This document shows positions 34,680 through 43,382 of a stretch of DNA of 58,872 nucleotides, in pieces. Source of the DNA: JAAYCI01 sp031549285 (GTDB lineage Bacteria > Bacillota > Clostridia > Oscillospirales > Ruminococcaceae); contig JAVBPZ010000005.1 in assembly GCA_031549285.1 (NCBI GenBank), forward strand, positions 1 through 58,872, written 5' to 3'. The number at the start of each line of letters is the position of its first letter. The stretch's first letter is position 1. The position numbers and the translations under genes are program-made. The notes beneath the pieces are model-generated. The model saw only the letters and a program-made list of their open reading frames with translations, had not been told where the DNA came from and ran no database searches.

Positions 34680-35016
34680 GTCTTTTCCTCCTGCCGCGAT
34701 GCGCCGCGCGGCGTTCGTATTATTTTATTTTGAAGTAAAACCGCTTTTAAGGGCAGTTTTTCCTTATTCCTCGCCCGGCTGTGCGCAGATACTTTTTCAG
34801 CGGACGGAAAAACCAACGGAGTGTGGAACGAGGGGATGGAAAGCCGGTGGCCAACAAATGGGCCGGCGCGGCCGGGTGGCAAACCAGCCGGTGGGGGTAT
34901 ATAGGAGGGGTTTTCGATGGTACTTCCCTGCCCTATTTGTTTCCTTTAGTGGATTTGGGTTTTTGTTCTTTGCAATTTAATGGGATTTATTCGGGATTTA
35001 TTTTGGGGGGTAATCG
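34680..35016. other. 337-bp gap between yidD and yidC
   Basis: No gene seen. It contains one copy of the A/T-rich motif noted elsewhere (AATTTAATGGGATTTATT, 34974-34991) and GC-rich short inverted words near 34845-34900 (GCCGGTGG twice). A promoter for yidC could lie here but none is clear. Confidence 0.45.
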
Positions 35017-35274
35017 CTATTTTTCGCGGTAAATTTGCCGCTCGGGGTTTTTCCAGTGGCCTTTGGGCGGGGGCGGGTCGTACCCGACCTTACCAAAAGG
35101 GTTGCACCGCAACAGCCGCCAGGTGCCAAGCAGTACCCCCTTGGCGCTGCCGTGAATTTCAATAGCCTGCATGGCGTATTCCGAACAGGTGGGAGTGAAG
35201 CGGCAGTTCTTGCCCAGGTGCGGAGAAATGTATTTTTTGTAGCCGCGCAGCAGGGCCAACAGTATTTTTTTCAT
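35017..35274 (-). CDS. yidD: Membrane protein insertion efficiency factor YidD
   Basis: A small membrane-associated protein of 85 residues. The family signature CRFTPTCSEYAMQAIEIHG and LLRCNPFGKVGYDPPP with the three conserved Cys is intact. Its ATG overlaps the rnpA stop (ATGA), the classic rnpA-yidD-yidC arrangement. Confidence 0.93.
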   Translation of the reverse strand: MKKILLALLRGYKKYISPHLGKNCRFTPTCSEYAMQAIEIHGSAKGVLLGTWRLLRCNPFGKVGYDPPPPKGHWKNPERQIYREK

Positions 35275-35681
35275 AGTGTTTTCGGGGGTATGGTGGGATG
35301 TGCGGCATCGTTTGATTTTGGGTGCGTTGCCGAAGATGGGCTCTGTGGCAGGGTGGGCAGGCCGGCCTGGCTGAACAGGCGGCGCAGGGTGACGGCCAGC
35401 TGGGTGCTTTTCAGGCGCGGGGTTTGGCCGCGCGCCACCAGCACCAGGTCTATGCCGCCGATATCCACCGGAAGCACCTGGAACAGCGCGTGGCGAATGA
35501 CCCGGCGGGCACGGTTCCGCTGTACGGCGTTGCCGATTTTTTTGCTGCAGGTGATGCCCACGCGGGTGGTGCCCGCACGGTTTTTATTGATATACAAAAC
35601 CACCTGTGGGTGCACGATGTTTTTTCCACGGCGGTAAGCACGGCCAAAGTCATTGTTGCGGGTGATGGGATGGTAGCGCAT
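35271..35681 (-). CDS. rnpA: Ribonuclease P protein component
   Basis: The basic protein subunit of RNase P, 136 residues, assisting 5' maturation of tRNAs. The RNR motif GNAVQRNRARRVIRHAL and the aromatic/basic N-terminal RGKNIVHPQVVLYINK are clear. ATG at 35681 follows AAAGGAA by 7 bases. Unlike most genomes it lies 359 bp from rpmH, behind a terminator and with its own candidate promoter. The C-terminal 30 residues are Pro/Ser-rich. Confidence 0.93.
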   Translation of the reverse strand: MRYHPITRNNDFGRAYRRGKNIVHPQVVLYINKNRAGTTRVGITCSKKIGNAVQRNRARRVIRHALFQVLPVDIGGIDLVLVARGQTPRLKSTQLAVTLRRLFSQAGLPTLPQSPSSATHPKSNDAAHPTIPPKTL

Positions 35682-35740
35682 GGTGGGATTCCTTTACTGT
35701 ATGATTCTTCCCTGAAAAAATGGCGACGGCTGACGAATGG

Positions 35741-35769
35741 GATATATTTCTTCCGTATGCCTTATGCAA
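35741..35769 (-). promoter_or_regulatory. Candidate promoter of rnpA
   Basis: On the minus strand TTGCAT (35764-35769), 17-bp spacer, TATATC (35741-35746), about 60 bp before rnpA. It would supply transcription downstream of the rpmH terminator. Confidence 0.45.
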
Positions 35770-35872
35770 CATGTTTCGCGGCCGCCGGTAGGCTATCATC
35801 CTTTTTCTCTTGGGGAGAGCCGCGGCGTATTAAATCGTTCTCATCTTCTGCCTTTGAAAAAGAAATACTCCA

Positions 35873-35910
35873 CAAAAAAAAAAGAGGCCCCCGCTGTGAT
35901 GCGTGGCCTC
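35873..35910 (-). terminator. Terminator between rpmH and rnpA
   Basis: GAGGCC and GGCCTC pair around a 15-base loop, followed on the minus strand by ten or more U. It would stop or attenuate the rpmH transcript before rnpA. Confidence 0.75.
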
Positions 35911-36040
35911 CTCACGTCCTCTGGAAAGGCGCCGGCGGGGCAACCGTGCAAGGCTGCCTGCCGAAGTGGATGGCGGAAAGGTTCCGGGATGGTTTCGTCT
36001 TGCGTCCGCCGGCAAAACGAAATGGATGCGGCGCCTTTGC

Positions 36041-36178
36041 TTAGACTGTGGTTACCTTGGCACGGCCTTTTTGGCGGCGGGCCTTGATGACCGCGCGGCC
36101 GCCACGGGTGCGCATGCGGCTGAGGAAGCCATGCTCCCGGGTGCGTTGCCGTTTTTTCGGCTGGAATGTTCTTTTCAT
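36041..36178 (-). CDS. rpmH: Ribosomal protein L34
   Basis: A basic protein of 45 residues with the full L34 pattern: MKRTFQPKKRQRTREHGFLS, then RTRGGRAVIKARRQKGRA. ATG at 36178 follows GGAGGG by 8 bases. A 24-codon upstream extension of the frame is discarded. It is the first gene of the leftward block and diverges from dnaA. Confidence 0.97.
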   Translation of the reverse strand: MKRTFQPKKRQRTREHGFLSRMRTRGGRAVIKARRQKGRAKVTTV

Positions 36179-36402
36179 TTCTGTTGTCCCTCCATCGATC
36201 AGCCCACGAAACACGGGCGCTCTTATTGTTCGAACGCCCAGCTGAGACACAGGGCAATCCTACGAGTGTTAAGTATACAGCAGGGGCGTTTCGCTTGTCA
36301 AGGTTTTGGCAGTATCTATTTGCCCCAAAAGTCGATTTTAGGGGGCAATGGCTGGCAATGAGGGGACATTATAATACTATTATATAAAGGACGCTGTTTC
36401 GG

Positions 36403-36432
36403 TTGCCATGGGGGGTGGTTTTGTGCTATAAT
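36403..36432 (+). promoter_or_regulatory. Promoter of dnaA
   Basis: TTGCCA (36403-36408), 18-bp spacer, TATAAT (36427-36432). A second TATAAT at 36370-36375 reads on both strands and may belong to rpmH. Confidence 0.65.
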
Positions 36433-36486
36433 TCTAACAAAGCAAATGGGCGCGGACGGTGTGCCGGCTGCTGGGTTTTTGTTGGT

Positions 36487-36513
36487 AAAAAATCCCGAAT
36501 TATGGGATTTTTT
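36487..36513 (+). terminator. Terminator-like hairpin in the dnaA leader
   Basis: AAAAAATCCC, 7-base loop, GGGATTTTTT: a 10-bp stem ending in a T-run, located between the dnaA promoter and its start codon. It could act as an attenuator; only three G-C pairs, so efficiency is uncertain. Confidence 0.5.
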
Positions 36514-36556
36514 CTTTGTTGATTCGCTCTTTATTTTGTATTAGGGTGTGTGTGCG

Positions 36557-37849
36557 GTGGATTCGTTTGTGGAGATCTTTGCGGGTGTAAAGGAATATTG
36601 TAAAGAACGGGTGGCACCGGCTACCTATGATCTTTTTATTGCGGACCTGGCGCCGGTTTCGTTTGAAAACGGGGTGGCGAAGCTGCGGGTGCGCAGCGAG
36701 TTTGTGCGCGGGGTGCTGGAAGAAAGATATATGCCGATGCTGGCAGAGGGATTCCAGGGGCTTTTGGGGTTCACCGTGACGGTGGAGCTGGTGGTAGAGG
36801 AAGAAAAACAGGCCGAGACCCCGGTTTTGTCCGGCGGCAGTTATGACTATACGTTTGAAAATTTTATTGTGGGGCAGAACAATAAATTTGCCCACGCGGC
36901 GGCACTGAGCGTGGCGGCCAACCCTTCCCATTCCTGGAACCCGCTGTTTATATATGGGGCGTCTGGCCTGGGCAAGACCCACCTGCTGTTTGCCATTCAG
37001 TATGAAATAGCCAAAAACCACCCGGATTATAAAATATCGTATGTGGACGGCGACCGGTTTACCAACGAGATTATTACCGCGATACAGGAAAAGCGCATGA
37101 CCGAGTTTCACGACAAGTACCGCACGGCGGATGTTTTGCTGGTGGATGACGTGCAGTTTATTGGCGGGAAAGAATCTACTCAAGAGGAATTTTTTCATAC
37201 ATTCAACACGTTGTATAATTCCGGCAAGCAGATTGTACTGGCCAGTGACCGGCCGCCAAAGGAGATTCGCAGCCTGGACGAGCGGCTGCGGACCCGGTTT
37301 GAGTGGGGGCTGACCGCGGATATCCAGCCGCCGGATTTTGAGACGCGGGTGGCGATTATTCGCCGGAAGGCCGCTCTTTTAAACCTGGATATTCCGGATG
37401 ACGTGGCGGATTTTATTGCGAACCATTTGAAGAACAATATCCGCCAGCTGGAAGGTACCGTGAAAAAGCTGAACGCCTATTACCTTCTGGAAGGGATTCA
37501 GCCGGTGATAGGCGCTGCGCAGAATGCGATTAAGGATATTTTGAACGAGACGCAACCGCTGCCGGTTACGATTGAAAAGATTACCAGCGAGGTGGCACGC
37601 ACCTATAACGTGACCACCGAGGATATTCGCAGCCGGAAGCGGGTGGCCAGCGTGAGCACCGCGCGCATGGTGGCCATGTATTGCGTACGGGAGATTACCG
37701 GTATCAGTATGGAGGAAATAGGCTCGGAATTTGGCGGGCGGGACCATTCCACCGTGGTGTATGCGTGTAATACCATTGCAAAGCGGCTGAAAACCGATAC
37801 CCATATGCGCGAAACGGTGGAGGATATCATCAAGAATGTGCGCAGCTGA
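36557..37849 (+). CDS. dnaA: Chromosomal replication initiator DnaA
   Basis: The AAA+ initiator, about 430 residues. Domain I covers the first 80; the AAA+ core has Walker A (GASGLGKTH), Walker B (VLLVDDVQFIGGKE) and sensor motifs (DRPPKEIRSLDERLRTRFEWGL). Domain IV contains the DnaA signature FGGRDHSTVVYACNTI that binds DnaA boxes. The start is ambiguous: GTG at 36557 is 10 bases from AGGG, while GTG at 36548 is only 1 base from it. Strongly conserved throughout. First rightward gene at the origin. Confidence 0.96.
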   Translation: MDSFVEIFAGVKEYCKERVAPATYDLFIADLAPVSFENGVAKLRVRSEFVRGVLEERYMPMLAEGFQGLLGFTVTVELVVEEEKQAETPVLSGGSYDYTFENFIVGQNNKFAHAAALSVAANPSHSWNPLFIYGASGLGKTHLLFAIQYEIAKNHPDYKISYVDGDRFTNEIITAIQEKRMTEFHDKYRTADVLLVDDVQFIGGKESTQEEFFHTFNTLYNSGKQIVLASDRPPKEIRSLDERLRTRFEWGLTADIQPPDFETRVAIIRRKAALLNLDIPDDVADFIANHLKNNIRQLEGTVKKLNAYYLLEGIQPVIGAAQNAIKDILNETQPLPVTIEKITSEVARTYNVTTEDIRSRKRVASVSTARMVAMYCVREITGISMEEIGSEFGGRDHSTVVYACNTIAKRLKTDTHMRETVEDIIKNVRS

Positions 37850-38128
37850 TGGGGAGAGTTTTCCGTGACAAGTTTCCACGAAGTTTTGAACAGTTAACAA
37901 AGAAGTTTGCGTGGGTTTTAACAGTGTGGTGAAGGGGAGGAAGTTTCCCCGAAAGTTTCCACGGGTTTTTAGGAAGAACGTGCGTGTGTTTTTGCCAGCA
38001 CGCTGCGGAAAACGGAAGGTTTCAACATATTAACGGTGCCTACTAGTACTACTAGTAAAGAAAAGAGAAGATTGTTTTTTTGAAGAAATGGAAGAAAGAA
38101 ACTTTTGAAAGAGGACGGGGGATACCAA
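37850..38128. other. oriC: Putative oriC (dnaA-dnaN gap)
   Basis: The gap holds DnaA-box-like words TTTTCCGTG (37859), GTTTCCACG (37872 and 37955) and GTTTCCCCG (37943), plus TTTTGAACA (37884) and TTTTAACA (37916). After a GGTGCC comes TAC-TAG-TAC-TAC-TAG-TAA (38041-38058), matching the 5'-TAG/TAC/TAA triplet pattern of DnaA-trio unwinding elements, followed by purine-rich A/T sequence. Gene orientation and base skew both switch around this point. No exact TTATCCACA is present. Confidence 0.7.
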
Positions 38129-39232
38129 ATGAAATTTACCTGTGAGAAGAAACTGTTGGCGGATGCGGTGGCGGGTGTTTCGCGCGCGGTGACGCCGTCT
38201 TCCTCGGTGCCGGTGTTGCAGGGGATTTTGGTGAAGGCGGATGGGTTTAAGCTGGAATTGACCGGGTATGACCTGGAGATGGCGATAACCACCACGCTGG
38301 AGGCGAATGTGACCGAGGCGGGGGAGATTGTTCTGCCGGCAAAATTGTTTGGTGACATGCTGCGCAGCCTGGCCGCCGAAGAGGTACAGATAGAGAGCAA
38401 TGAGGCCCTGGCGGTGCATATAAAAAGTGGGATAACGGAATATGACCTGATGGGCATGAATGCGGCAGATTTCCCGGAACTGCCGGAAGCGGGCGCCGAC
38501 CGGGCGTTTGACATAGACGCGGCGGAGCTGGCCGGGATGGTGGGGACGACGTTGTACGCGGTTTCTACTGATGATAAAAAACCGGCGCATACCGGCGAAC
38601 TGTTTGCAATAGAGCCGGGGGAAGTGACCATTGTGGCGCTGGACGGGTTCCGCCTGGCGATAACCAAGCATCCGGTGGTGACCGACCGGGATATTAGCGT
38701 GGTGGTGCCGGCCAAAACCGCGGCGGAAGCGGCGCGGCTGATGGGGGACAGCGGGGAAACCATACGGGTGGATGCAAACCGCCGGTATGTGGTGTTTTCC
38801 AATGGAAAGTACACGGTGATGAGCCGGCTGATAGAGGGAGAATTCCTGAACTACAAGACGGTGGTACCGGAGGGGTATAAGACCCGCGTGATTGTAGACG
38901 TGCCGGTGTTTGAAAAGGCGATAGAGCGCAGCAGCGTGATTATTACCGAGCGGCTGAAAAACCCGCTGCGGCTGAAGTTTGAGGAAGGCGGGATTGATAT
39001 CCGCTGCCAGACACCGCTGGGCAAGGTGAGTGACCGTGTGGAGGCCCAGGTGGAAGGGGACGAAGTGGAGATAGGGTTTAACTACCGGTATCTGCTGGAC
39101 GCGCTGCGGTATTCCGGGTGTGACATGGTGGTGATGGAGATTTCGGGGCCGCTGTCTCCGGTGAAGATATTGCCGGCGGAGGGGGACGATTTCTTATTCC
39201 TGGTGCTGCCGGTGAGGTTTAAAAATGACTGA
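38129..39232 (+). CDS. dnaN: DNA polymerase III beta sliding clamp
   Basis: The processivity clamp, 367 residues in three repeated clamp domains (about 1-120, 128-245, 247-367). Typical features are the N-terminal MKFTCEKKLLADAV, the domain-2 segment LDGFRLAITKHPV, and the C-terminal peptide-binding region ending LVLPVRFKND. ATG at 38129 follows a G-rich element (GGGGG, 7 bases). It overlaps the rlbA gene by 8 bp. Confidence 0.96.
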   Translation: MKFTCEKKLLADAVAGVSRAVTPSSSVPVLQGILVKADGFKLELTGYDLEMAITTTLEANVTEAGEIVLPAKLFGDMLRSLAAEEVQIESNEALAVHIKSGITEYDLMGMNAADFPELPEAGADRAFDIDAAELAGMVGTTLYAVSTDDKKPAHTGELFAIEPGEVTIVALDGFRLAITKHPVVTDRDISVVVPAKTAAEAARLMGDSGETIRVDANRRYVVFSNGKYTVMSRLIEGEFLNYKTVVPEGYKTRVIVDVPVFEKAIERSSVIITERLKNPLRLKFEEGGIDIRCQTPLGKVSDRVEAQVEGDEVEIGFNYRYLLDALRYSGCDMVVMEISGPLSPVKILPAEGDDFLFLVLPVRFKND

Positions 39233-39437
39233 GGTGGCCATTACCACGCCGTTTATTAAGCTGGATTCTTTTTTGAAGTTTGCGGGTGCGTGCGAAACCG
39301 GCGGCGAAGCCAAGGACGCGGTGCAAAGCGGGCTGGTTACCGTGAACGGCGAGGTGTGCCTGCAACGCGGAAAAAAGCTGGTGGCGGGCGACGTGGTGGT
39401 GCTGGACGGAGAAAAATACGAGGTGGCGGCAAGGTGA
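39225..39437 (+). CDS. S4-domain RNA-binding protein RlbA/YaaA
   Basis: A single S4 domain of 70 residues (FIKLDSFLKFAGACETGGEAK, then GLVTVNGEVCLQRGKKL), a standard dnaN-recF linker gene in Firmicutes. It overlaps dnaN by 8 bp and recF by 4 bp (GTGA), so the three are translationally coupled. Role in ribosome biogenesis or RNA binding is proposed in other species. Confidence 0.9.
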   Translation: MTEVAITTPFIKLDSFLKFAGACETGGEAKDAVQSGLVTVNGEVCLQRGKKLVAGDVVVLDGEKYEVAAR

Positions 39438-40516
39438 CACTGGAACGGTTGGTGGTGGAAAACTGCCGGAATATTCGGGAGGCCACCCTGGCGCCGGACG
39501 AAAAGCTGACGGTGATTGCCGGGCAAAACGGACAGGGGAAAACAAACCTGCTGGAATGTGTGTGGCTGCTGACCGGTTCGCGCAGTTTCCGGGGTGCGAA
39601 GGATATGGAACTGGTGCGCGAGGGGGAGGCCTTCGGAAAAATAGAAGGTAAAATAACCAAAAATGGGCGGGAAAACCGGATTGAACTATTGATAGAAGGG
39701 GCCGAGGGTGCGCGGCGCGGCCGGTTTGCGAAAGTGAACGACGTGGACTATGGCCGGGCAGGGGGCATTGCCGGGGTGTTTTGCGCGGTGGTGTTCGAGC
39801 CGGGGCACCTGAACCTGGTGAAGGGCGGGCCGGAAGGCCGCCGCCGGTTTTTGGATGCGGCGCTGTGCCAGCTGTATCCGGGATATCTGGCTATTTTGCG
39901 GCGGTTTTCCCGGGTGTTGACCCAGCGCAACGCCCTTTTAAAGAAATACCATGAGACGGCAGATGCCGCAGGGCTGCTGGATGTGTTTGATACCGAGATG
40001 GCCGGGTGCGGGGAAGAAATATCCCGCCGGAGGGCTGAATACCTGGACCAGATGGCACCGGCTGCCGAGGGGTTTTACCGCGAACTGGCCGGCGGCGCCG
40101 AGGAAATGCAGATGCGGTACCTGCCGTGCTGTGACGGCGGCGCGTTACCGGAGCTATTGCAGCGGGCGCGCACAGCGGATATCCGGGCGGGGTTTTCCAC
40201 CGCCGGGCCGCACCGGGAAGATTTTGACGTGCAGATAGGCGCGCGCAGCGCCCGGGTATTTGGCAGCCAGGGACAGCAGCGCAGCGCGGTGCTGAGCCTG
40301 AAACTGGCGGAGGCCAGCGTGGCGGAGGCGGTGACCGGGGAACACCCGGTGATGCTGCTGGACGACGTGCTGAGCGAGCTGGACGAAAGCCGGCAAGCGT
40401 ACCTGCTGGGCCGGATGGACGGCAAACAAAGCGTGGTGACCACCTGTGACGCGTCGGCGTTTGCGCGCACGGCGGGGCTGGTGGTGCAGGTGCAGGAAGG
40501 CCGGATTTTGGTGTAG
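39434..40516 (+). CDS. recF: DNA replication and repair protein RecF
   Basis: An SMC-like ATPase of 360 residues for single-strand gap repair with RecOR. Walker A is GQNGQGKTNLLE near residue 35, followed by FEPGHLNLVKGGPEGRRRFLD, the signature FGSQGQQRSAVLSLKLAE, and Walker B MLLDDVLSELDESR. The start is GTG at 39434 with GAGGTGG 7 bases upstream, overlapping the rlbA stop. Confidence 0.95.
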   Translation: MTLERLVVENCRNIREATLAPDEKLTVIAGQNGQGKTNLLECVWLLTGSRSFRGAKDMELVREGEAFGKIEGKITKNGRENRIELLIEGAEGARRGRFAKVNDVDYGRAGGIAGVFCAVVFEPGHLNLVKGGPEGRRRFLDAALCQLYPGYLAILRRFSRVLTQRNALLKKYHETADAAGLLDVFDTEMAGCGEEISRRRAEYLDQMAPAAEGFYRELAGGAEEMQMRYLPCCDGGALPELLQRARTADIRAGFSTAGPHREDFDVQIGARSARVFGSQGQQRSAVLSLKLAEASVAEAVTGEHPVMLLDDVLSELDESRQAYLLGRMDGKQSVVTTCDASAFARTAGLVVQVQEGRILV

Positions 40517-40726
40517 GGTTTGTTGATTGCCAGGGTTACGACGCCGACATTTTGCCAGGATAGCATGATGAGGGGTAGCCTTTTGAAAGAAGGAGACCCA
40601 GAGGACCGCGGTGCCGGGGAAGGACAGCCGAGCGCCGGACCAAAGAAAAACGGAAAACTGGCCGGGGACACGGAAAGACGCCACAGGAGGCCGGACGGCG
40701 AAAAGCCACCGGCGAAGGAGACAAAA

Positions 40727-40981
40727 ATGTATTTACACCTGGGGCAGGAAACCGTGGTGAATACCCGCGAAGTGGTGGGGCTGTTTGACCTGGACACCAC
40801 CAGCGTGTCGAAAAAAACGCGGGAGTTTTTGGCCAAGGCGGAGAAGGATGGCCGGGTGGTGAATGTATCCACCGAACTGCCAAAAAGTTTCGCGGTGATG
40901 GCCGGGGAAAAAAGAATAGTGTACATTAGCCAGCTGGCCCCGGGGACGCTGAAAAAGCGGGTGGACAAGGAACGGGGATGA
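40727..40981 (+). CDS. remB: RemB/YaaB-like DUF370 protein
   Basis: A small protein of 84 residues between recF and gyrB, the position of yaaB/remB in Bacillus. Sequence fits DUF370 (MYLHLGQETVVNTREVVGLF, FDLDTTSVSKKTREFL). ATG at 40727 follows GAAGGAG by 6 bases. RemA/RemB proteins are DNA-binding regulators of matrix genes in Bacillus; the role here is unknown. The 210 bp upstream hold no other gene. Confidence 0.85.
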   Translation: MYLHLGQETVVNTREVVGLFDLDTTSVSKKTREFLAKAEKDGRVVNVSTELPKSFAVMAGEKRIVYISQLAPGTLKKRVDKERG

Positions 40982-41133
40982 GCGGCGGAAGCGGACGGGA
41001 ATGCGGAAACAGCGGCGATATATGGAACGAAAACCCCAAGAAATAAATGCCGGTTTAATGGCAATTTAATACGGAACAAATAGCAACAAAAGAGCAGATA
41101 AAAAGAAATGTCTTTAGATAGAAGGGAAAACCA

Positions 41134-43068
41134 ATGGCAGACGAAAAAGTGCAGAACATGCAGGCAAACGAATATGACGGCAGCCAGATTCAGGTGCTGG
41201 AAGGACTGGAGGCGGTACGCAAACGGCCGGGAATGTATATTGGTTCCACCGGGCCGCGCGGGCTGCACCACTGTGTATATGAGATTGTGGACAACGCCAT
41301 AGATGAGGCGCTGGCTGGGTTTTGCGACCACATAGAGGTGACCATCAAGGATGGGAACATTATGGAGGTGGTGGACAACGGCCGTGGGATCCCGGTGGGG
41401 ATTCAGCCGAAGGTGGGCAAGCCCGCCGTGACGGTGGTGTTTACCATGCTGCACGCGGGTGGTAAGTTTGGCGGCGATAATTCCGGGTATAAAGTGGCCG
41501 GCGGCCTGCATGGCGTGGGCGCGTCGGTGGTGAACGCGCTGTCTGAGTGGCTGACGGTGGAGGTATTGACCGGGGGTACGGCGTATTCCCAGAGCTTCCA
41601 CCGCGGGCTGGAGGACGGGGCGCTGAAGGAAATGGGGCCCACCAACCAGCAGGGGACCATTGTGCGGTGGAAGGCCGACGACGAGATTTTTGAAGAGACG
41701 GTGTATGATTATGATACGCTGCTGACCCGGTTGCGCGAACAGGCGTTTTTGAACGCCGGGGTACGCATTACGCTGACCGACGAGCGCCCGGGGCAGGAAC
41801 AGGCGAAGTCCATGCTGTACGAGGGGGGCATTCGCAGCTTTGTGGAGCATATTCACAAGCGGCGTTCGCTGACAGTGCTGCATGAAGAGGTTATTTATTT
41901 CGAGACCAAGGTGGGCGAAAACATTGCCGAGGTGGCGCTGCAGTACAACGACAGCTACAACGAGCTGCTGTTAAGCTTTGCGAACAACATCCACACGCCG
42001 GATGGCGGGACCCACGAGCAGGGGTTCAAGGTGGGCATTACCCGCGCATTTAATGATTTTGGGCGCGAAAAAGGGTATATCAAGGAAAAGGAAGAAAACC
42101 TGCAGGGTAACGACGTGCGCGAAGGCATGACGGCGATTATCAGCGTGAAGCTGTGCGACGCGCAGTTTGAGGGGCAGACCAAGGCGAAGCTGGGCAACAC
42201 CGAGATGCGCGGCATTGTGGAAGGACTGGTGTACGACAAGCTGAAGGAGTTTTTTGAGGAAAACCCGGCGGTGGCGAAAACCATTTACGACAAGGCGCTG
42301 TCTGCCGCGCGGGCGCGTGAAGCCGCCAAAAAAGCGCGCGAGCTGGTACGGCGCAAGACGGTGATGGAAAACAACCGCATGCCCGGCAAGCTGACCGACT
42401 GCCGCGACCGCGACCCGTCCAAGACCGAACTGTACATCGTGGAGGGTGACTCGGCGGGGGGCACGGCGAAGCAGGGGCGGGATTCCACCATCCAGGCGAT
42501 TTTGCCGCTGTGGGGCAAGATGCTGAACGTGGAAAAGGCGAGGCTGGACAGGGTATATGGCAACGAGAAGCTGATGCCGGTGGTGATGGCGCTGGGCTGT
42601 GGCATAGGCGAAGAGTTTGACCTGGAAAAGCTGCGGTACCACAAGGTTTTCATTATGGCGGACGCCGACGTGGACGGCAGCCATATTTGCACCTTGTTGC
42701 TGACCTTCTTTTTCCGGTTTATGCGGCCGCTGATAGACGCGGGGCATGTGTATGTGGCGCAGCCGCCGCTGTATAAGCTGCAAAAAGGCAAGGATGTACG
42801 GTATGCGTATACCGACGAAGAGATGAGCCGCCTGTCCGCCGAAATGAGCGAGCCGAAGGTGAGCCGGTACAAGGGCCTGGGCGAAATGAATGCCGAACAG
42901 CTGTGGGAAACCACCATGAACCCCGAGAACCGCATGATTGTGCAGATATCGGTGGATGACGCCGAGCTGGCGGACGAGACGTTTACCATATTGATGGGGG
43001 ACAAGGTGGAACCGCGGCGGGAGTTTATTGAGACCAACGCGAAGTATGTGAAGCATTTGGATGTGTGA
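41134..43068 (+). CDS. gyrB: DNA gyrase subunit B
   Basis: The ATPase subunit of gyrase, 644 residues. The GHKL ATPase has EIVDNAIDEALAG, DNGRGIPV and YKVAGGLHGVGASVVNALS; the TOPRIM domain has YIVEGDSAGGTAKQGRD and MADADVDGSHI; the C-terminus shows SRYKGLGEMNAEQLWETTM. Length is typical. ATG follows GAAGGG by 7 bases. Confidence 0.97.
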   Translation: MADEKVQNMQANEYDGSQIQVLEGLEAVRKRPGMYIGSTGPRGLHHCVYEIVDNAIDEALAGFCDHIEVTIKDGNIMEVVDNGRGIPVGIQPKVGKPAVTVVFTMLHAGGKFGGDNSGYKVAGGLHGVGASVVNALSEWLTVEVLTGGTAYSQSFHRGLEDGALKEMGPTNQQGTIVRWKADDEIFEETVYDYDTLLTRLREQAFLNAGVRITLTDERPGQEQAKSMLYEGGIRSFVEHIHKRRSLTVLHEEVIYFETKVGENIAEVALQYNDSYNELLLSFANNIHTPDGGTHEQGFKVGITRAFNDFGREKGYIKEKEENLQGNDVREGMTAIISVKLCDAQFEGQTKAKLGNTEMRGIVEGLVYDKLKEFFEENPAVAKTIYDKALSAARAREAAKKARELVRRKTVMENNRMPGKLTDCRDRDPSKTELYIVEGDSAGGTAKQGRDSTIQAILPLWGKMLNVEKARLDRVYGNEKLMPVVMALGCGIGEEFDLEKLRYHKVFIMADADVDGSHICTLLLTFFFRFMRPLIDAGHVYVAQPPLYKLQKGKDVRYAYTDEEMSRLSAEMSEPKVSRYKGLGEMNAEQLWETTMNPENRMIVQISVDDAELADETFTILMGDKVEPRREFIETNAKYVKHLDV

Positions 43069-43382
43069 GCGTGCGCCGGTGGGATGCGACAGGAAAAGCC
43101 GGTTTCCCGTGGTGTTGCGAAGTATTTAATGGGATTTAAATCCCATTAAATTTAGAATTAAAAGCATGTATTTCATTCCGTGGTCGATTTATGGGAAAAG
43201 GGTTCCATCACTCCAGTCGACGATGTAGAACAAAACCGTAAATATACCGCTAACGCGATATATTTACACGGCCGGTTCGGCCGTGACATGCAAAGCGATG
43301 GAGCTATTTTGAGTTAATTTCACTATAAAAACGGGTGGCCTGTGGACCAAAAAGGCGACCAGCAGAGAGGAACGCGCCGTAG
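43069..43382. other. gyrB-gyrA gap with 26-bp palindrome
   Basis: A perfect palindrome at 43125-43150 (half site TTTAATGGGATTT) is the most striking element. A second dyad CACGGCC-ggttc-GGCCGTG lies at about 43268-43286. No gene. The gap is wide for gyrB-gyrA, so gyrA may have its own promoter (a TATAAA-like word near 43323). Confidence 0.5.

Noticed and set aside
36251..36547. oriC in the rpmH-dnaA gap
   Set aside because: No DnaA-box-like cluster or trio-like triplets were seen there; only promoters and a leader hairpin. The dnaA-dnaN gap fits better.
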